Below are positions 49,708 to 56,942 of a stretch of DNA of 64,000 nucleotides, piece by piece. This DNA comes from Streptomyces caeruleatus (GTDB taxonomy: Bacteria; Actinomycetota; Actinomycetes; Streptomycetales; Streptomycetaceae). Where the stretch lies: NCBI RefSeq assembly GCF_001514235.1, contig NZ_KQ948940.1, positions 62,001 through 126,000 of the forward strand, written 5' to 3'. The translations under genes and the position numbers were made by a program. Under the pieces are notes generated by a model, which saw only the letters and a list, made by a program, of their open reading frames with translations, made no database searches and was not told the DNA's origin. How positions within the stretch are numbered: the first letter of the stretch is position 1; every line of letters starts with the position of its first letter.

Positions 49708-50148
49708 TCAGCCCGCCAGGGACTTGAGCCGCCTCACCGCCTCCTGGAGGACCTCCGTCCGTTTGCAGAACGCGAACCGCACGAACGGCGCCCCCGCGTC
49801 CCGGTGGTCGTAGAAGACCGCGTTGGGGATGGCGACCACCCCGGCCCGCTCCGGCAGCGCGCGGCAGAAGGCGAAGCCGTCGCTCTCGCCGAGGGGGCGG
49901 ATGTCGGTGGTGATGAAGTAGGTGCCCGCGGGCCGGAACACCTCGAAGCCCGCCTCCGTCAGACCCGCCGCCAGCAGGTCACGCTTGGCCAGCATGTCCT
50001 CCCGGAAAGCTGTGAAGTAGCTGTCGGGCAGGGCGAGCGCCTCGGCGACCGCGTACTGGAACGGCCCCGACGAGACGTACGTCAGGAACTGCTTCGCCGA
50101 CCGTACCGCCGTGACCAGAGCGGACGCCGCGGTCACCCAGCCGACTCC
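49708..50148 (-). pseudogene. Orphan 3' end of the aminotransferase gene (dapC/aspC)
   Basis: On the minus strand the frame reads V-G-W-V-T-A-A-S-A-L-V-T-A-V-R-S-A-K-Q-F-L-T-Y-V and runs in frame to a stop at 49708. This matches the last 140 or so residues of the complete aminotransferase at 54372-55565. The two DNA copies differ at many third positions (roughly 15 per cent by eye), so this is not a recent duplication. Homology breaks exactly after the V-G-W codons. It lies next to the ybjN-clpB neighbours expected for the native gene end and is probably the original host 3' end displaced by the island. Confidence 0.85.
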
Positions 50149-50318
50149 TCGTTGGCCTACCTATTCCTATGTCGTGCGACAGGCCCCGCTGCGGATCTCC
50201 GGCACCGGCGGTGAGCGGGCCGCACAACCTGTCCGGACCGGTCTGCCGACCGTGCCGATGGGCTCGGTGACGCGGCACTGTCCGTCGTATCCTGACCACA
50301 CACGGGAAGGAGCCGTCC

Positions 50319-50873
50319 ATGAGCGTCGACGCGATCGTGCACACCGAGTTTCCCAAGGGGTACTCGGTCCTGTTCGGGGCCGACGGAAAGGTGATCATGA
50401 CCCCGCAGAGCGAAGAGCACTCCAGCACCATCAGGTCGATGCAGATCGACTCCGCTCTTGCCCTCGGCCGTCACGCGAAGGTCACCTCCGATGTCTACAT
50501 CGACTTCCCCGCCGACGAGAACTCCGCCCCCGACCTCGCGATCCTGCGCGAGGACGCACGCAAGGAAGGCAAGCGCTACAGCTTCGAGGACATCCTGCTG
50601 ATCTCCGAGGTCGTCTCGACCTCTTCCGCGCGCAAGGACTACGACGACTGCACCGCGAAGTACGGCCGCTATGGAATCCCGATCTACCTGGTTGTGGACC
50701 CCTACGCCCAGGAAGTCGTCCTTCACACCCAGCCGACCGCCACCGGTTACATCGCCGCACACACCCACAAGTACGGCACGGGCAAGCTCCCCATCCCCCT
50801 GTCCGACGGCCGCATCTTCACTCTCGACTTGGACGAACTCCCGCGTCCGGAGCCCGAGTCGGACGCCCGCTGA
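50319..50873 (+). CDS. Uma2-family (DUF820) putative endonuclease on the island
   Basis: 184 residues from an ATG after GAAGGAG. Core motifs are V-T-S-D-V-Y-I-D-F-P-A-D-E-N-S-A-P-D-L-A-I-L-R (catalytic Asp) and I-L-L-I-S-E-V-V-S-T-S-S-A-R-K-D-Y (Glu...Lys), then Y-G-R-Y-G-I-P-I-Y-L-V-V-D. The active-site residues are kept. It is the first gene inside the island after the orphan aminotransferase end and is similar in fold but not close in sequence to the Uma2 protein at 35.9 kb. Confidence 0.8.
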   Translation: MSVDAIVHTEFPKGYSVLFGADGKVIMTPQSEEHSSTIRSMQIDSALALGRHAKVTSDVYIDFPADENSAPDLAILREDARKEGKRYSFEDILLISEVVSTSSARKDYDDCTAKYGRYGIPIYLVVDPYAQEVVLHTQPTATGYIAAHTHKYGTGKLPIPLSDGRIFTLDLDELPRPEPESDAR

Positions 50874-50939
50874 CGAAGGACTCCCGGTGCGGCGACGCGG
50901 GTGCGTGGCGGCTCGGGGCAGCCGTGTACGTGTGGCCGG

Positions 50940-51140
50940 TACGCCGAGTGCCGGAGCCCACGGCGGACATCGGGTACCTCATGGACGCCGAGCTGATCCG
51001 GGAGGCGTGGAAGGGTGCCGCGTTGGAGAAGCAGCGCACGTTGCTGAGGCTCGGCCTCGATGGCGTCTGCGTAGGTCCGAAGTTCGGTGTAGGCCGGACG
51101 CCGGTCACCCGGAGCGGTTCCATTACGCGTGGGACGGGAG
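50940..51140 (+). pseudogene. Probable C-terminal remnant of a large serine integrase
   Basis: The plus strand reads L-M-D-A-E-L-I-R-E-A-W-K-G-A-A-L-E-K-Q-R-T-L-L-R-L followed by D-G-V-C-V-G-P and G-R-T-P-V. This matches the pattern near the end of large serine recombinases, where R-E-A-W...D/E-x-x-R-x-L-I-R-x-x-L-D-x-V-x-V is followed by a G-R-x-F/P-x-x-x-R-x-x-x-x-W tail. The upstream domains are absent and the frame is lost a few codons later. With the orphan attachment-type junction 800 bases away, it probably belonged to the element that inserted here. The rest of 50874-51407 shows no gene. Confidence 0.5.
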
Positions 51141-51407
51141 CCCCGAGGATGCTTACCGAGGAGGGGCGCACAGGAGTGTTCCCGTCGCCGGAGACGCGCG
51201 CAGAGAGCAGTACGCGTCCGCTGCATGGCCCCACCGTGCTGAGCCCCTGCCCTGGAACGCCCGGGGTGGAAGGCCGCGTTGTGACAGACGTCGCGCTCAG
51301 CGACGGCGGCAAACGGCTCCGGGAGAGTAGGCGCCAAAGGTAAGTTCTCCTCCTGTATGCGGACCATTGCATGGTCGGGGGAGGAGTTCGTATACGAGGC
51401 CGAGATT

Positions 51408-51767
51408 ATGACGGTGGCGAGTGGCGCCGCTGGCACCCTCGTGGCAGCAGGTGTTACCAGCGGCGCGCAGGCGCTCCGTGCGCGGGTCGTCGCACTGTTT
51501 CGTCGTGGCACCGCCCAGGAACAGGACGCCGCAGTTGCCGCCGCCGAAAGCCCCTCGGGGCGTACCGAGGCCGAGAGAATTGAGGCTCTGGCCGCCCTTA
51601 TCGCGGCCCACCTCGTTGCTCACCCTGATGCGCGGCCCGAAGTCGAGGCCGCTGCTGCCGACCTGAACGCCGTCACCTACCACCAGCACAATACTGGGAG
51701 TGGCGTCTTTGTCGGCCGGGACCATGTAGGCGACCTGACGATCAATCACGGCGGTTCGGCCCAGTGA
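51408..51767 (+). CDS. Helical effector-like protein with C-terminal GSGVFVGRD motif (pair 1, first member)
   Basis: 119 residues from the ATG at 51408 (an upstream ATG at 51357 has no better site and the paralogue at 53596-53991 starts at the equivalent place). Residues 1-30 are a glycine/alanine-rich hydrophobic helix (M-T-V-A-S-G-A-A-G-T-L-V-A-A-G-V), followed by A-L-R-A-R-V-V-A-L-F-R-R-G-T-A-Q-E-Q-D-A and more helices to residue 90. The end carries H-N-T-G-S-G-V-F-V-G-R-D-H-V-G-D-L-T-I-N (motif 97-105). Short hydrophobic helical domains with a C-terminal sticky motif are typical of bacterial BASS effectors (Bell-like domains). It overlaps its partner by four bases (GTGA). Confidence 0.75.
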   Translation: MTVASGAAGTLVAAGVTSGAQALRARVVALFRRGTAQEQDAAVAAAESPSGRTEAERIEALAALIAAHLVAHPDARPEVEAAAADLNAVTYHQHNTGSGVFVGRDHVGDLTINHGGSAQ

Positions 51768-52441
51768 GTACGACGCCTCCGAGCGAGCCGTCGACTACAG
51801 AGCAGCGCAACGAAGGATCCGGCACATTCGTCGGCCGGGATCTGATCGGTAATGTGGTCAACCAGGTGCGCAATGTCTTCATCCGCTCCGGGCGCAGCGT
51901 TGGGCAGCCGACAGGAGGGCCGGGAGCCGCACGGCGGCCGACTGACGCAGAACACAGCGACATCGAGGAGGAAACACCCCGAGTCCGATTTCTAGCCACA
52001 CTCTTCCTCGCGTACGTGGCTGTTTACGGCATGTGTCGGATCATCCAGGGCGAGCCCCTCGCGGGCGACGGCCCGACGCCTTCCCTTGCCGTCCAGATCT
52101 TCTGGCTTTTCTTCCTCGGCGGCGGGTTGATTGCCTGCGTGGGGTACGCCCTTGCCTGCCTGGCGGAAATCCTTGCCGACTGGGTGCAGTCAGCGGCCGA
52201 CTCGGCGGTGTCGAATGCGCCTCGATGGCGCCTCGCGGCCAGGACTAACACCGTGTTCGCACGCGGGCTGGCGAGGAGCAGCGGAGCGAGTGCGGCTGCG
52301 GCCTCCGTCATCGCGCTGGTATTCGGCTGGTGCCCGCTCGGCAATGCCATCTCGACCCGGGCTCATCACGCGAGTGACGTTGCATATGCGGCTGTTGCCA
52401 AGGCACGTGCGGCCACGCGGAAGCGCGCGACTCAGAAGTAA
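51764..52441 (+). CDS. Membrane protein with N-terminal GSGTFVGRD motif (pair 1, second member)
   Basis: 225 residues from a GTG overlapping the preceding stop. An N-terminal tail S-T-T-P-P-S-E-P-S-T-T-E-Q-R-N-E-G-S-G-T-F-V-G-R-D-L-I-G-N-V carries the shared motif at residues 18-26. Hydrophobic stretches follow at about 72-92 (F-L-A-T-L-F-L-A-Y-V-A-V-Y-G), 103-140 and 175-195, so it is an integral membrane protein. The matching motif on its partner suggests that the two interact through it. I know no function for the membrane domain. Confidence 0.75.
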   Translation: MSTTPPSEPSTTEQRNEGSGTFVGRDLIGNVVNQVRNVFIRSGRSVGQPTGGPGAARRPTDAEHSDIEEETPRVRFLATLFLAYVAVYGMCRIIQGEPLAGDGPTPSLAVQIFWLFFLGGGLIACVGYALACLAEILADWVQSAADSAVSNAPRWRLAARTNTVFARGLARSSGASAAAASVIALVFGWCPLGNAISTRAHHASDVAYAAVAKARAATRKRATQK

Positions 52442-52842
52442 CGAATGTGAACAAGGCGTGAAGGAGTCGGGTGTGGTGACCTGCGTGCTGACACAACGCG
52501 GTCAGCGGCCCCTCGGCTGGACCGTGCCCGACGCCGGGGCGCCGGGCGAAACCCCGGATCCCCAGGACGCCGCAAGCCATCGGCGGAGGGTTATCCGGGA
52601 CAGGTGCACGCCGCCACCCTGAATCGTCTGGGTGAGTAACAGATCCATCTTCGCACGTACGGCTTTTTTCCTCTGCCTGTTACGGAACGGACAGCGAGGC
52701 AGAACTTGCTGCAGCAGTAGGCGTTGCCGGAATCGGGTCCGCTCCATACGAGCCCGAGGGCGCGACCGTTTCCGGCGGCTGTGGCTCCAGGGCGCAAACG
52801 CGGACCAAGAGGCGGCATAAGGATGCAACGCATAGCGAAGAG
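52442..52842. other. Gap between the two convergent motif-gene pairs
   Basis: About 400 bases with no convincing gene. Short open frames on both strands lack ribosome sites and protein-like patterns. The stretch is less GC-rich than its surroundings in places (for example around 52665-52680) and may be a remnant of other island genes. Confidence 0.5.
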
Positions 52843-52876
52843 CCCGGTCGCCTCTTCATGTGACGAGGCGACCGGG
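52843..52876. terminator. Terminator of the minus-strand motif-gene pair
   Basis: CCCGGTCGCCTC (52843-52854) pairs exactly with GAGGCGACCGGG (52865-52876) around a ten-base loop. It lies about 35 bases beyond the TAA at 52912-52914, the stop in the frame that would encode a C-terminal membrane helix. This supports that stop as the original gene end. Confidence 0.8.
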
Positions 52877-53596
52877 TGCGGTGCCGCAAAGTGTCGGGAG
52901 GCGGACCTGTATTAGCGCGCTATCAGGAAGACGACGATCGCTGTCATTCCTACTGCGACCCCCCAGAAGAAAGCTTTTCACGGTTGCCTCGCGATCGATG
53001 ATGATCTTCGGCGGAGGTGGAGTCACCACGCGCTCGATCCGCTCGGCCGCACTGTTTAGGGCGCTCGTGATTGTGTCTATGCGGCTGAATGGGCCGGTGC
53101 CGCTTTCCAGACGTTCCAACGTACCTGCTGACCCATTCAGGGATTCCTTGGTTCTCTCGAACCTGTAGGCGACCTTGTGGAGGTCGTCAATACTTAGTCC
53201 TTGAGTGGCCTTGCTGAGAATTTCCGTAGCCCTCAATATTTGGTCCGCGACGGTGGGGTTGATGCTTTTTCCCGCGAACATGAGAGAGCGGGCGACGTCC
53301 TCATTGATGTTACGGCCCGCCTCCCGGAGTGCACTGGCGACGTCCTCATTGATATTTCGGGCCGCCCTCGCGAGAGCGTTTACGGTATCCGGTGATATCA
53401 CGCCGTCTCGGAGGGCCTGGTCGAGCAGCTTGGCCAGCGACGGGGCCTGTACGGTCATCTTCGCCAACAGGGCCTTGGTCTTCGGGTCGACCATCTCGTT
53501 ATGGACGTCGCCGTAGTTGTCTCGGCCGATGAAGGTCCCCGAGCCGTGATTGTGCTGCTCGTGGGCTCCTTCCCCCTCGGGGCGGGTGGTCGCCAT
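52856..53596 (-). CDS. Helical protein with N-terminal GSGTFIGRD motif (pair 2, second member), probably frameshifted near its end
   Basis: The ATG at 53596 overlaps the partner's stop by one base. The tail A-T-T-R-P-E-G-E-G-A-H-E-Q-H-N-H-G-S-G-T-F-I-G-R-D-N-Y-G-D carries the motif at residues 18-26, the same position as in the pair-1 partner. The body is helical, with two near-repeats A-A-R-N-I-N-E-D-V-A-S-A-L and A-G-R-N-I-N-E-D-V-A-R-S-L. After K-I-I-I-D-R-E-A-T-V-K the frame becomes basic and without character and runs through the terminator. If one A of the AAAA run at 52975-52978 is removed, the ending becomes A-F-F-W-G-V-A-V-G-M-T-A-I-V-V-F-L-I-A-R and a stop at 52912, a clear membrane anchor. 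Confidence 0.75.
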   Translation of the reverse strand: MATTRPEGEGAHEQHNHGSGTFIGRDNYGDVHNEMVDPKTKALLAKMTVQAPSLAKLLDQALRDGVISPDTVNALARAARNINEDVASALREAGRNINEDVARSLMFAGKSINPTVADQILRATEILSKATQGLSIDDLHKVAYRFERTKESLNGSAGTLERLESGTGPFSRIDTITSALNSAAERIERVVTPPPPKIIIDREATVKSFLLGGRSRNDSDRRLPDSALIQVRLPTLCGTAPGRLVT

Positions 53597-53991
53597 TAGG
53601 ACTCCTGACGGGTGGGGTTGATGTCGCCGTGGTTGTCTCGGCCGATGAAGGTCCCGGACCCGTAGTTGTTCTGCGACCCGATGTTGACCGTGTTCGTGCC
53701 GGGTGGCATGGCGGAGGCCAGAGCCTCGATGTCTGCCTCAGCGTCCGGGTAGGCCGCTGTCAGGAAGGCAGTCCATCGAGCGGTGACCTCCGCCTCGCTG
53801 ATCCTGCCTTGCGCCAGCGCGTCCGCGTCTTCGTGAAGCGCGCGCAACGCGTCGTCCTGCTGCTGCACGGTCCCGCGCTGGAAGATCGCAGAGAGCCGGG
53901 TACGTAAGGCATCGATCCGCCCTTGGGCCATGTAAGCGATGATGTTGCTGGCAGCGCCGGTGATCACGGCTATGGCCGCTGCGTCGAGCAT
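53596..53991 (-). CDS. Helical effector-like protein with C-terminal GSGTFIGRD motif (pair 2, first member)
   Basis: 131 residues from an ATG eight bases after GAAGGGA. It is a clear paralogue of the protein at 51408: M-L-D-A-A-A-I-A-V-I-T-G-A-A-S-N-I-I-A-Y hydrophobic head, then A-L-R-T-R-L-S-A-I-F-Q-R-G-T-V-Q-Q-Q-D-D-A and a helical body. The C-terminus N-I-G-S-Q-N-N-Y-G-S-G-T-F-I-G-R-D-N-H-G-D-I-N has the motif at 111-119 with an extra upstream N-x-G-S-Q-N-N stretch, as in amyloid-forming sequences. Its stop and the next start overlap (TAATG). Confidence 0.78.
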   Translation of the reverse strand: MLDAAAIAVITGAASNIIAYMAQGRIDALRTRLSAIFQRGTVQQQDDALRALHEDADALAQGRISEAEVTARWTAFLTAAYPDAEADIEALASAMPPGTNTVNIGSQNNYGSGTFIGRDNHGDINPTRQES

Positions 53992-54371
53992 GCGTAAGTC
54001 CCTTCCCTGGGCAAGGTGTTGTGCACCCTGGTGTGCGCATCCGTAACGGGTTGATGCTTCCCTGCGGGAGGGGCAAGTTTGCAGTGATGTCCGTCAACGT
54101 CCGGGATTCCGTGTGGATTGGCGTGGAGTCTCCTTCGGGCTGCGCCTCACTCGTGCGAGGCCCGGCAGCCGGCGTGTGACCGGTGCTCCTGTCTTGCACG
54201 CGAAGGCCCCGGAGGGCGGCAATCCGTGCGCGGCGCCCTGTGCCGGGACTGTTTCCGGGGCCTCCGGGCGTTCAAGGACTCCCCGGAGCGCCTGGGCGCC
54301 GCCTTGAGCTATCTGGCTACGGACAACCGTTCGCAGTTCACAGGAGAGCAACAGTGTGACGCGTTCGAAGC
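53992..54371. other. Island end between motif gene and aminotransferase
   Basis: 380 bases without a certain gene. A frame on the plus strand (about 54165-54390) has C-D-R-C and C-R-D-C-F-R-G-L-R-A-F-K-D-S-P-E-R-L, a possible zinc-binding remnant, but no good start. The aminotransferase stop lies at 54372. Confidence 0.4.
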
Positions 54372-55565
54372 TCAGCCTTTCCGCAGCTGAAGTAGTCGAT
54401 CTGTTGCTGCCTGCAACACATCTGTCCGCTTGCAGAAGGCGAACCGCACGAAGGGCGCTCCGGCCTCGCGGTGGTCGTAGAAGACGGCGTTCGGGATGGC
54501 GACCACGCCCGCGCGCTCGGGCAGCGCCCGGCAGAAGGCGAAGCCGTCGGACTCGCCGAGGGGCCGGATGTCGGTGGTGATGAAGTACGTGCCCGCCGGA
54601 CGGAACACCTCGAACCCCGCCTCCGCGAGCCCGGCCGCCAGCACGTCCCGCTTGGCCCGCATGTCCGCGCGGAGCGTCTCGAAGTACGTGTCCGGCAGCG
54701 CGAGCGCCTCGGCGACGGCGTACTGGAACGGGCCCGACGAGACATACGTCAGGAACTGCTTGGCGGAACGGACGGCGGTCACGAGTTCCCGGCTGCCGGT
54801 AGCCCAGCCGACCTTCCAGCCGGTGAACGAGAACGTCTTGCCCGCCGACCCGATCGTCACCGTCCGCTCCCGCATCCCCGGGAAGCCGGCCAGCGGCAGA
54901 TGCTCGGCGTCGTCGAAGACGAGGTGCTCGTACACCTCGTCGGTCACGACCAGCAGATCCCGCTCGACGGCCAGCTCGGCGACGGCGGCCAGCTCCGCAC
55001 GGGTGAGGACCGTGCCGGTCGGGTTGTGCGGGGTGTTGATCAGCAGCAGCCGGGTGCGGTCGGTGACGGCGTCACGCAGCTCGTCGAGGTCCAGCCGGAA
55101 ACTGCCCTCGTGCGGACGCAGCGTGACCGGCACGCGCGTGCCGCCCGCCATGGCGATGCAGGCCGCGTAGGAGTCGTAGTACGGCTCCAGGGCGATGACC
55201 TCGTCGCCCGGCTCCAGCAGCGCCAGCAGGGTCGCCGCGATGGCCTCGGTGGCACCCGCGGTGACCAGGACCTCGGTGTCGACGTCGTACGACAGCCCGT
55301 AGCGCCGCTCCTGGTGCGCCGAGATCGCGGCACGCAGCGCGGGAACGCCCGGCCCCGGCGGGTACTGGTTGCCGCGCCCGTCCCGCAGGGCCCGCACGGC
55401 CGCCTCACGGACCTCCTCGGGCCCGTCGGTGTCGGGGAAGCCCTGCCCCAGGTTGATGGACCCGGTGCTCAGGGCCAGCGCGGACATCTCGGCGAAGATC
55501 GTCGTCCCGAACTCGGCGAGACGGCGGTTGAGCAGGGGGCGGGAGGTGGAGGTCATGCCGGTCAT
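54372..55565 (-). CDS. dapC: PLP-dependent aminotransferase (N-succinyl-DAP aminotransferase type)
   Basis: 397 residues from the ATG at 55565; a second ATG at 55556 has the better spacing from AGGAT. Fold type I features: G-A-T-E-A-I-A near residue 105, N-T-P-H-N-P-T-G-T near 180, D-E-V-Y-E-H-L-V near 215 and the PLP lysine in S-A-G-K-T-F-S-F-T-G-W-K-V-G-W. Streptomyces homologues are annotated as aspC or as dapC, the locus used by phage TG1 as its attachment site (from memory). The lysine motif is the site where the orphan fragment at 49.7-50.15 kb breaks off. The last residues, L-Q-A-A-T-D-R-L-L-Q-L-R-K-G, differ from the orphan end. Confidence 0.92.
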   Translation of the reverse strand: MTGMTSTSRPLLNRRLAEFGTTIFAEMSALALSTGSINLGQGFPDTDGPEEVREAAVRALRDGRGNQYPPGPGVPALRAAISAHQERRYGLSYDVDTEVLVTAGATEAIAATLLALLEPGDEVIALEPYYDSYAACIAMAGGTRVPVTLRPHEGSFRLDLDELRDAVTDRTRLLLINTPHNPTGTVLTRAELAAVAELAVERDLLVVTDEVYEHLVFDDAEHLPLAGFPGMRERTVTIGSAGKTFSFTGWKVGWATGSRELVTAVRSAKQFLTYVSSGPFQYAVAEALALPDTYFETLRADMRAKRDVLAAGLAEAGFEVFRPAGTYFITTDIRPLGESDGFAFCRALPERAGVVAIPNAVFYDHREAGAPFVRFAFCKRTDVLQAATDRLLQLRKG

Positions 55566-55705
55566 CCTGCGCCCAAGCTCTGGAGTTCCTCAACTCTGCT
55601 TTGGCCCGTGAGACGGCCGGGCATCTGACTGCCACGCACCGAGCGGGAGGCGCCCACGGGGGGACGCCTCGGGCCGCTTCGGGGGAACGGAAGGAGGCTG
55701 ACGCC

Positions 55706-55972
55706 ATGGCCACAGTCATCGTGGGGGCGCTGGTCGCGTTGGTGTTCGTAGGGATCGTCGTGTCCATCGCACGCGCCGCCGGAGGTCAGACCCACCGCAC
55801 GTACAGCCGCCGGAGCGGCTCGCGGCGCAGCGGAAGCGACAGCTGGTGGACCAGCGGGGGAAGCAGCAGCGGATCGTCCTGTGGGAGCAGCTCGTCCTGT
55901 GGGAGCAGCTCGTCCTGCGGAGGCGGGTCGTCCTGCGGGGGCGGAGGCGGATGCGGTGGCGGAGGCAGCTGA
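55706..55972 (+). CDS. Small membrane protein with a Ser/Gly/Cys-repeat tail
   Basis: 88 residues from an ATG after AAGGAGG. One membrane helix (A-T-V-I-V-G-A-L-V-A-L-V-F-V-G-I-V-V-S-I-A) is followed by a basic linker (R-R-S-G-S-R-R-S-G-S) and a tail in which Cys recurs about every six residues within Ser and then Gly: S-S-C-G-S-S-S-S-C-G-S-S-S-S-C-G-G-G-S-S-C-G. The tail has six cysteines and no aromatic residues. The function is unknown; it may bind metal or form disulphides outside the cell. Confidence 0.65.
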   Translation: MATVIVGALVALVFVGIVVSIARAAGGQTHRTYSRRSGSRRSGSDSWWTSGGSSSGSSCGSSSSCGSSSSCGGGSSCGGGGGCGGGGS

Positions 55973-56018
55973 CACGGGGCAGCTGAGCTCCCCGAGCAGG
56001 GGGAACCGCATCCGGACG

Positions 56019-56051
56019 GAGCGGGGCCGGTACCTGGGACCGGCCCCGCTC
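56019..56051. terminator. Terminator after the Cys-rich membrane protein gene
   Basis: GAGCGGGGCCGGT (56019-56031) pairs exactly with ACCGGCCCCGCTC (56039-56051). The remaining 265 bases up to the DUF2617 start contain no gene I can support and presumably hold its promoter. Confidence 0.8.
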
Positions 56052-56318
56052 TGTGCGCCCGGCGCACGCCGGAGTTGAACAGTTGAGCTGATAAGCCCTC
56101 TGAGGGATGGAAAGCCTACGAACTTGGGTAAAAACGCTGTGGCGGCACCACAGTTCATGATTCAGTGAAATTCCCCGACGCAGCCCCTCGGAGTCCCGCG
56201 GACACCCCTTCTGACCGGCCGACCGGGCTGACCGGGCCGTCCCACCCGGTGTCGGCCGGGAGCGCCGCCGGAGCCCGACACCTTCCTCCCTTTCTTTGCG
56301 TGCTTGCGGAGCCGACCC

Positions 56319-56867
56319 ATGCTCACGACCCTGAACACCGCCTATACCGACACGCGCGCGGCCGACCTCGCCTGGGCCCTGGGGCGGGAACCGCTGCCCT
56401 CGCTGGCCACACTCGACCTCGAACTGACCGGCACGAAACTCCAGTTGCGACTGCTCGGCGCGTCCCACCAGGTGCTCCTGGAGGAGGAGCGCGGCATCTG
56501 TTCGGAGACGGTGGCCTGTATGCCCGGCAGCAGCACGCCCCTGCCGCTCGGGGTGGCCAAGCGGGCGGGCGACTGGGAGTACGAGTTCGCGGCCCGCGTG
56601 GAGATGCTGTCACCCGGTCAGTTCGCGGGCCGCGCACAGGAGTTGCTGGCCCTCGTCGCCGACCACCCGCACGGCCTCGCCGGGGTCTTCCCCGGCAGCC
56701 CCCACGCCTTCACCGCGATGCTCGCCCAGCACCACGAGGGACAGGTGCACTGGCGGACCTGGCACGCCTACCCGCAGGACGGGCAGCTGGTGGCCACACG
56801 GACCAGGGTGGGAGTACGGGCGGTCGCGGCCACGCCACGGCGCAGGGCGGGATCTCCGCGGTCCTGA
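56319..56867 (+). CDS. DUF2617 protein
   Basis: 182 residues from an ATG preceded by GCGGAG. The DUF2617 pattern includes Y-T-D-T-R-A-A-D-L-A-W-A-L, L-R-L-L-G-A-S-H-Q-V and H-E-G-Q-V-H-W-R-T-W-H-A-Y-P-Q. The basic tail is variable. Function is unknown; in Streptomyces the gene usually precedes the membrane spermidine-synthase gene, as here (75-base gap). Confidence 0.82.
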   Translation: MLTTLNTAYTDTRAADLAWALGREPLPSLATLDLELTGTKLQLRLLGASHQVLLEEERGICSETVACMPGSSTPLPLGVAKRAGDWEYEFAARVEMLSPGQFAGRAQELLALVADHPHGLAGVFPGSPHAFTAMLAQHHEGQVHWRTWHAYPQDGQLVATRTRVGVRAVAATPRRRAGSPRS

Positions 56868-56942
56868 GGCAAACGTTCCCCGCGTCAACACCACACGTGT
56901 GGGTGACCCAGCGTGCCCCAGGCGTAACGTACCGTCGGCAAC

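Noticed and set aside
50111-51343. 410-codon plus-strand frame across the Uma2 gene
   Set aside because: The part over 50319-50873 is out of frame with the Uma2 protein and lacks protein-like pattern; only the 50940-51140 part resembles a recombinase end.
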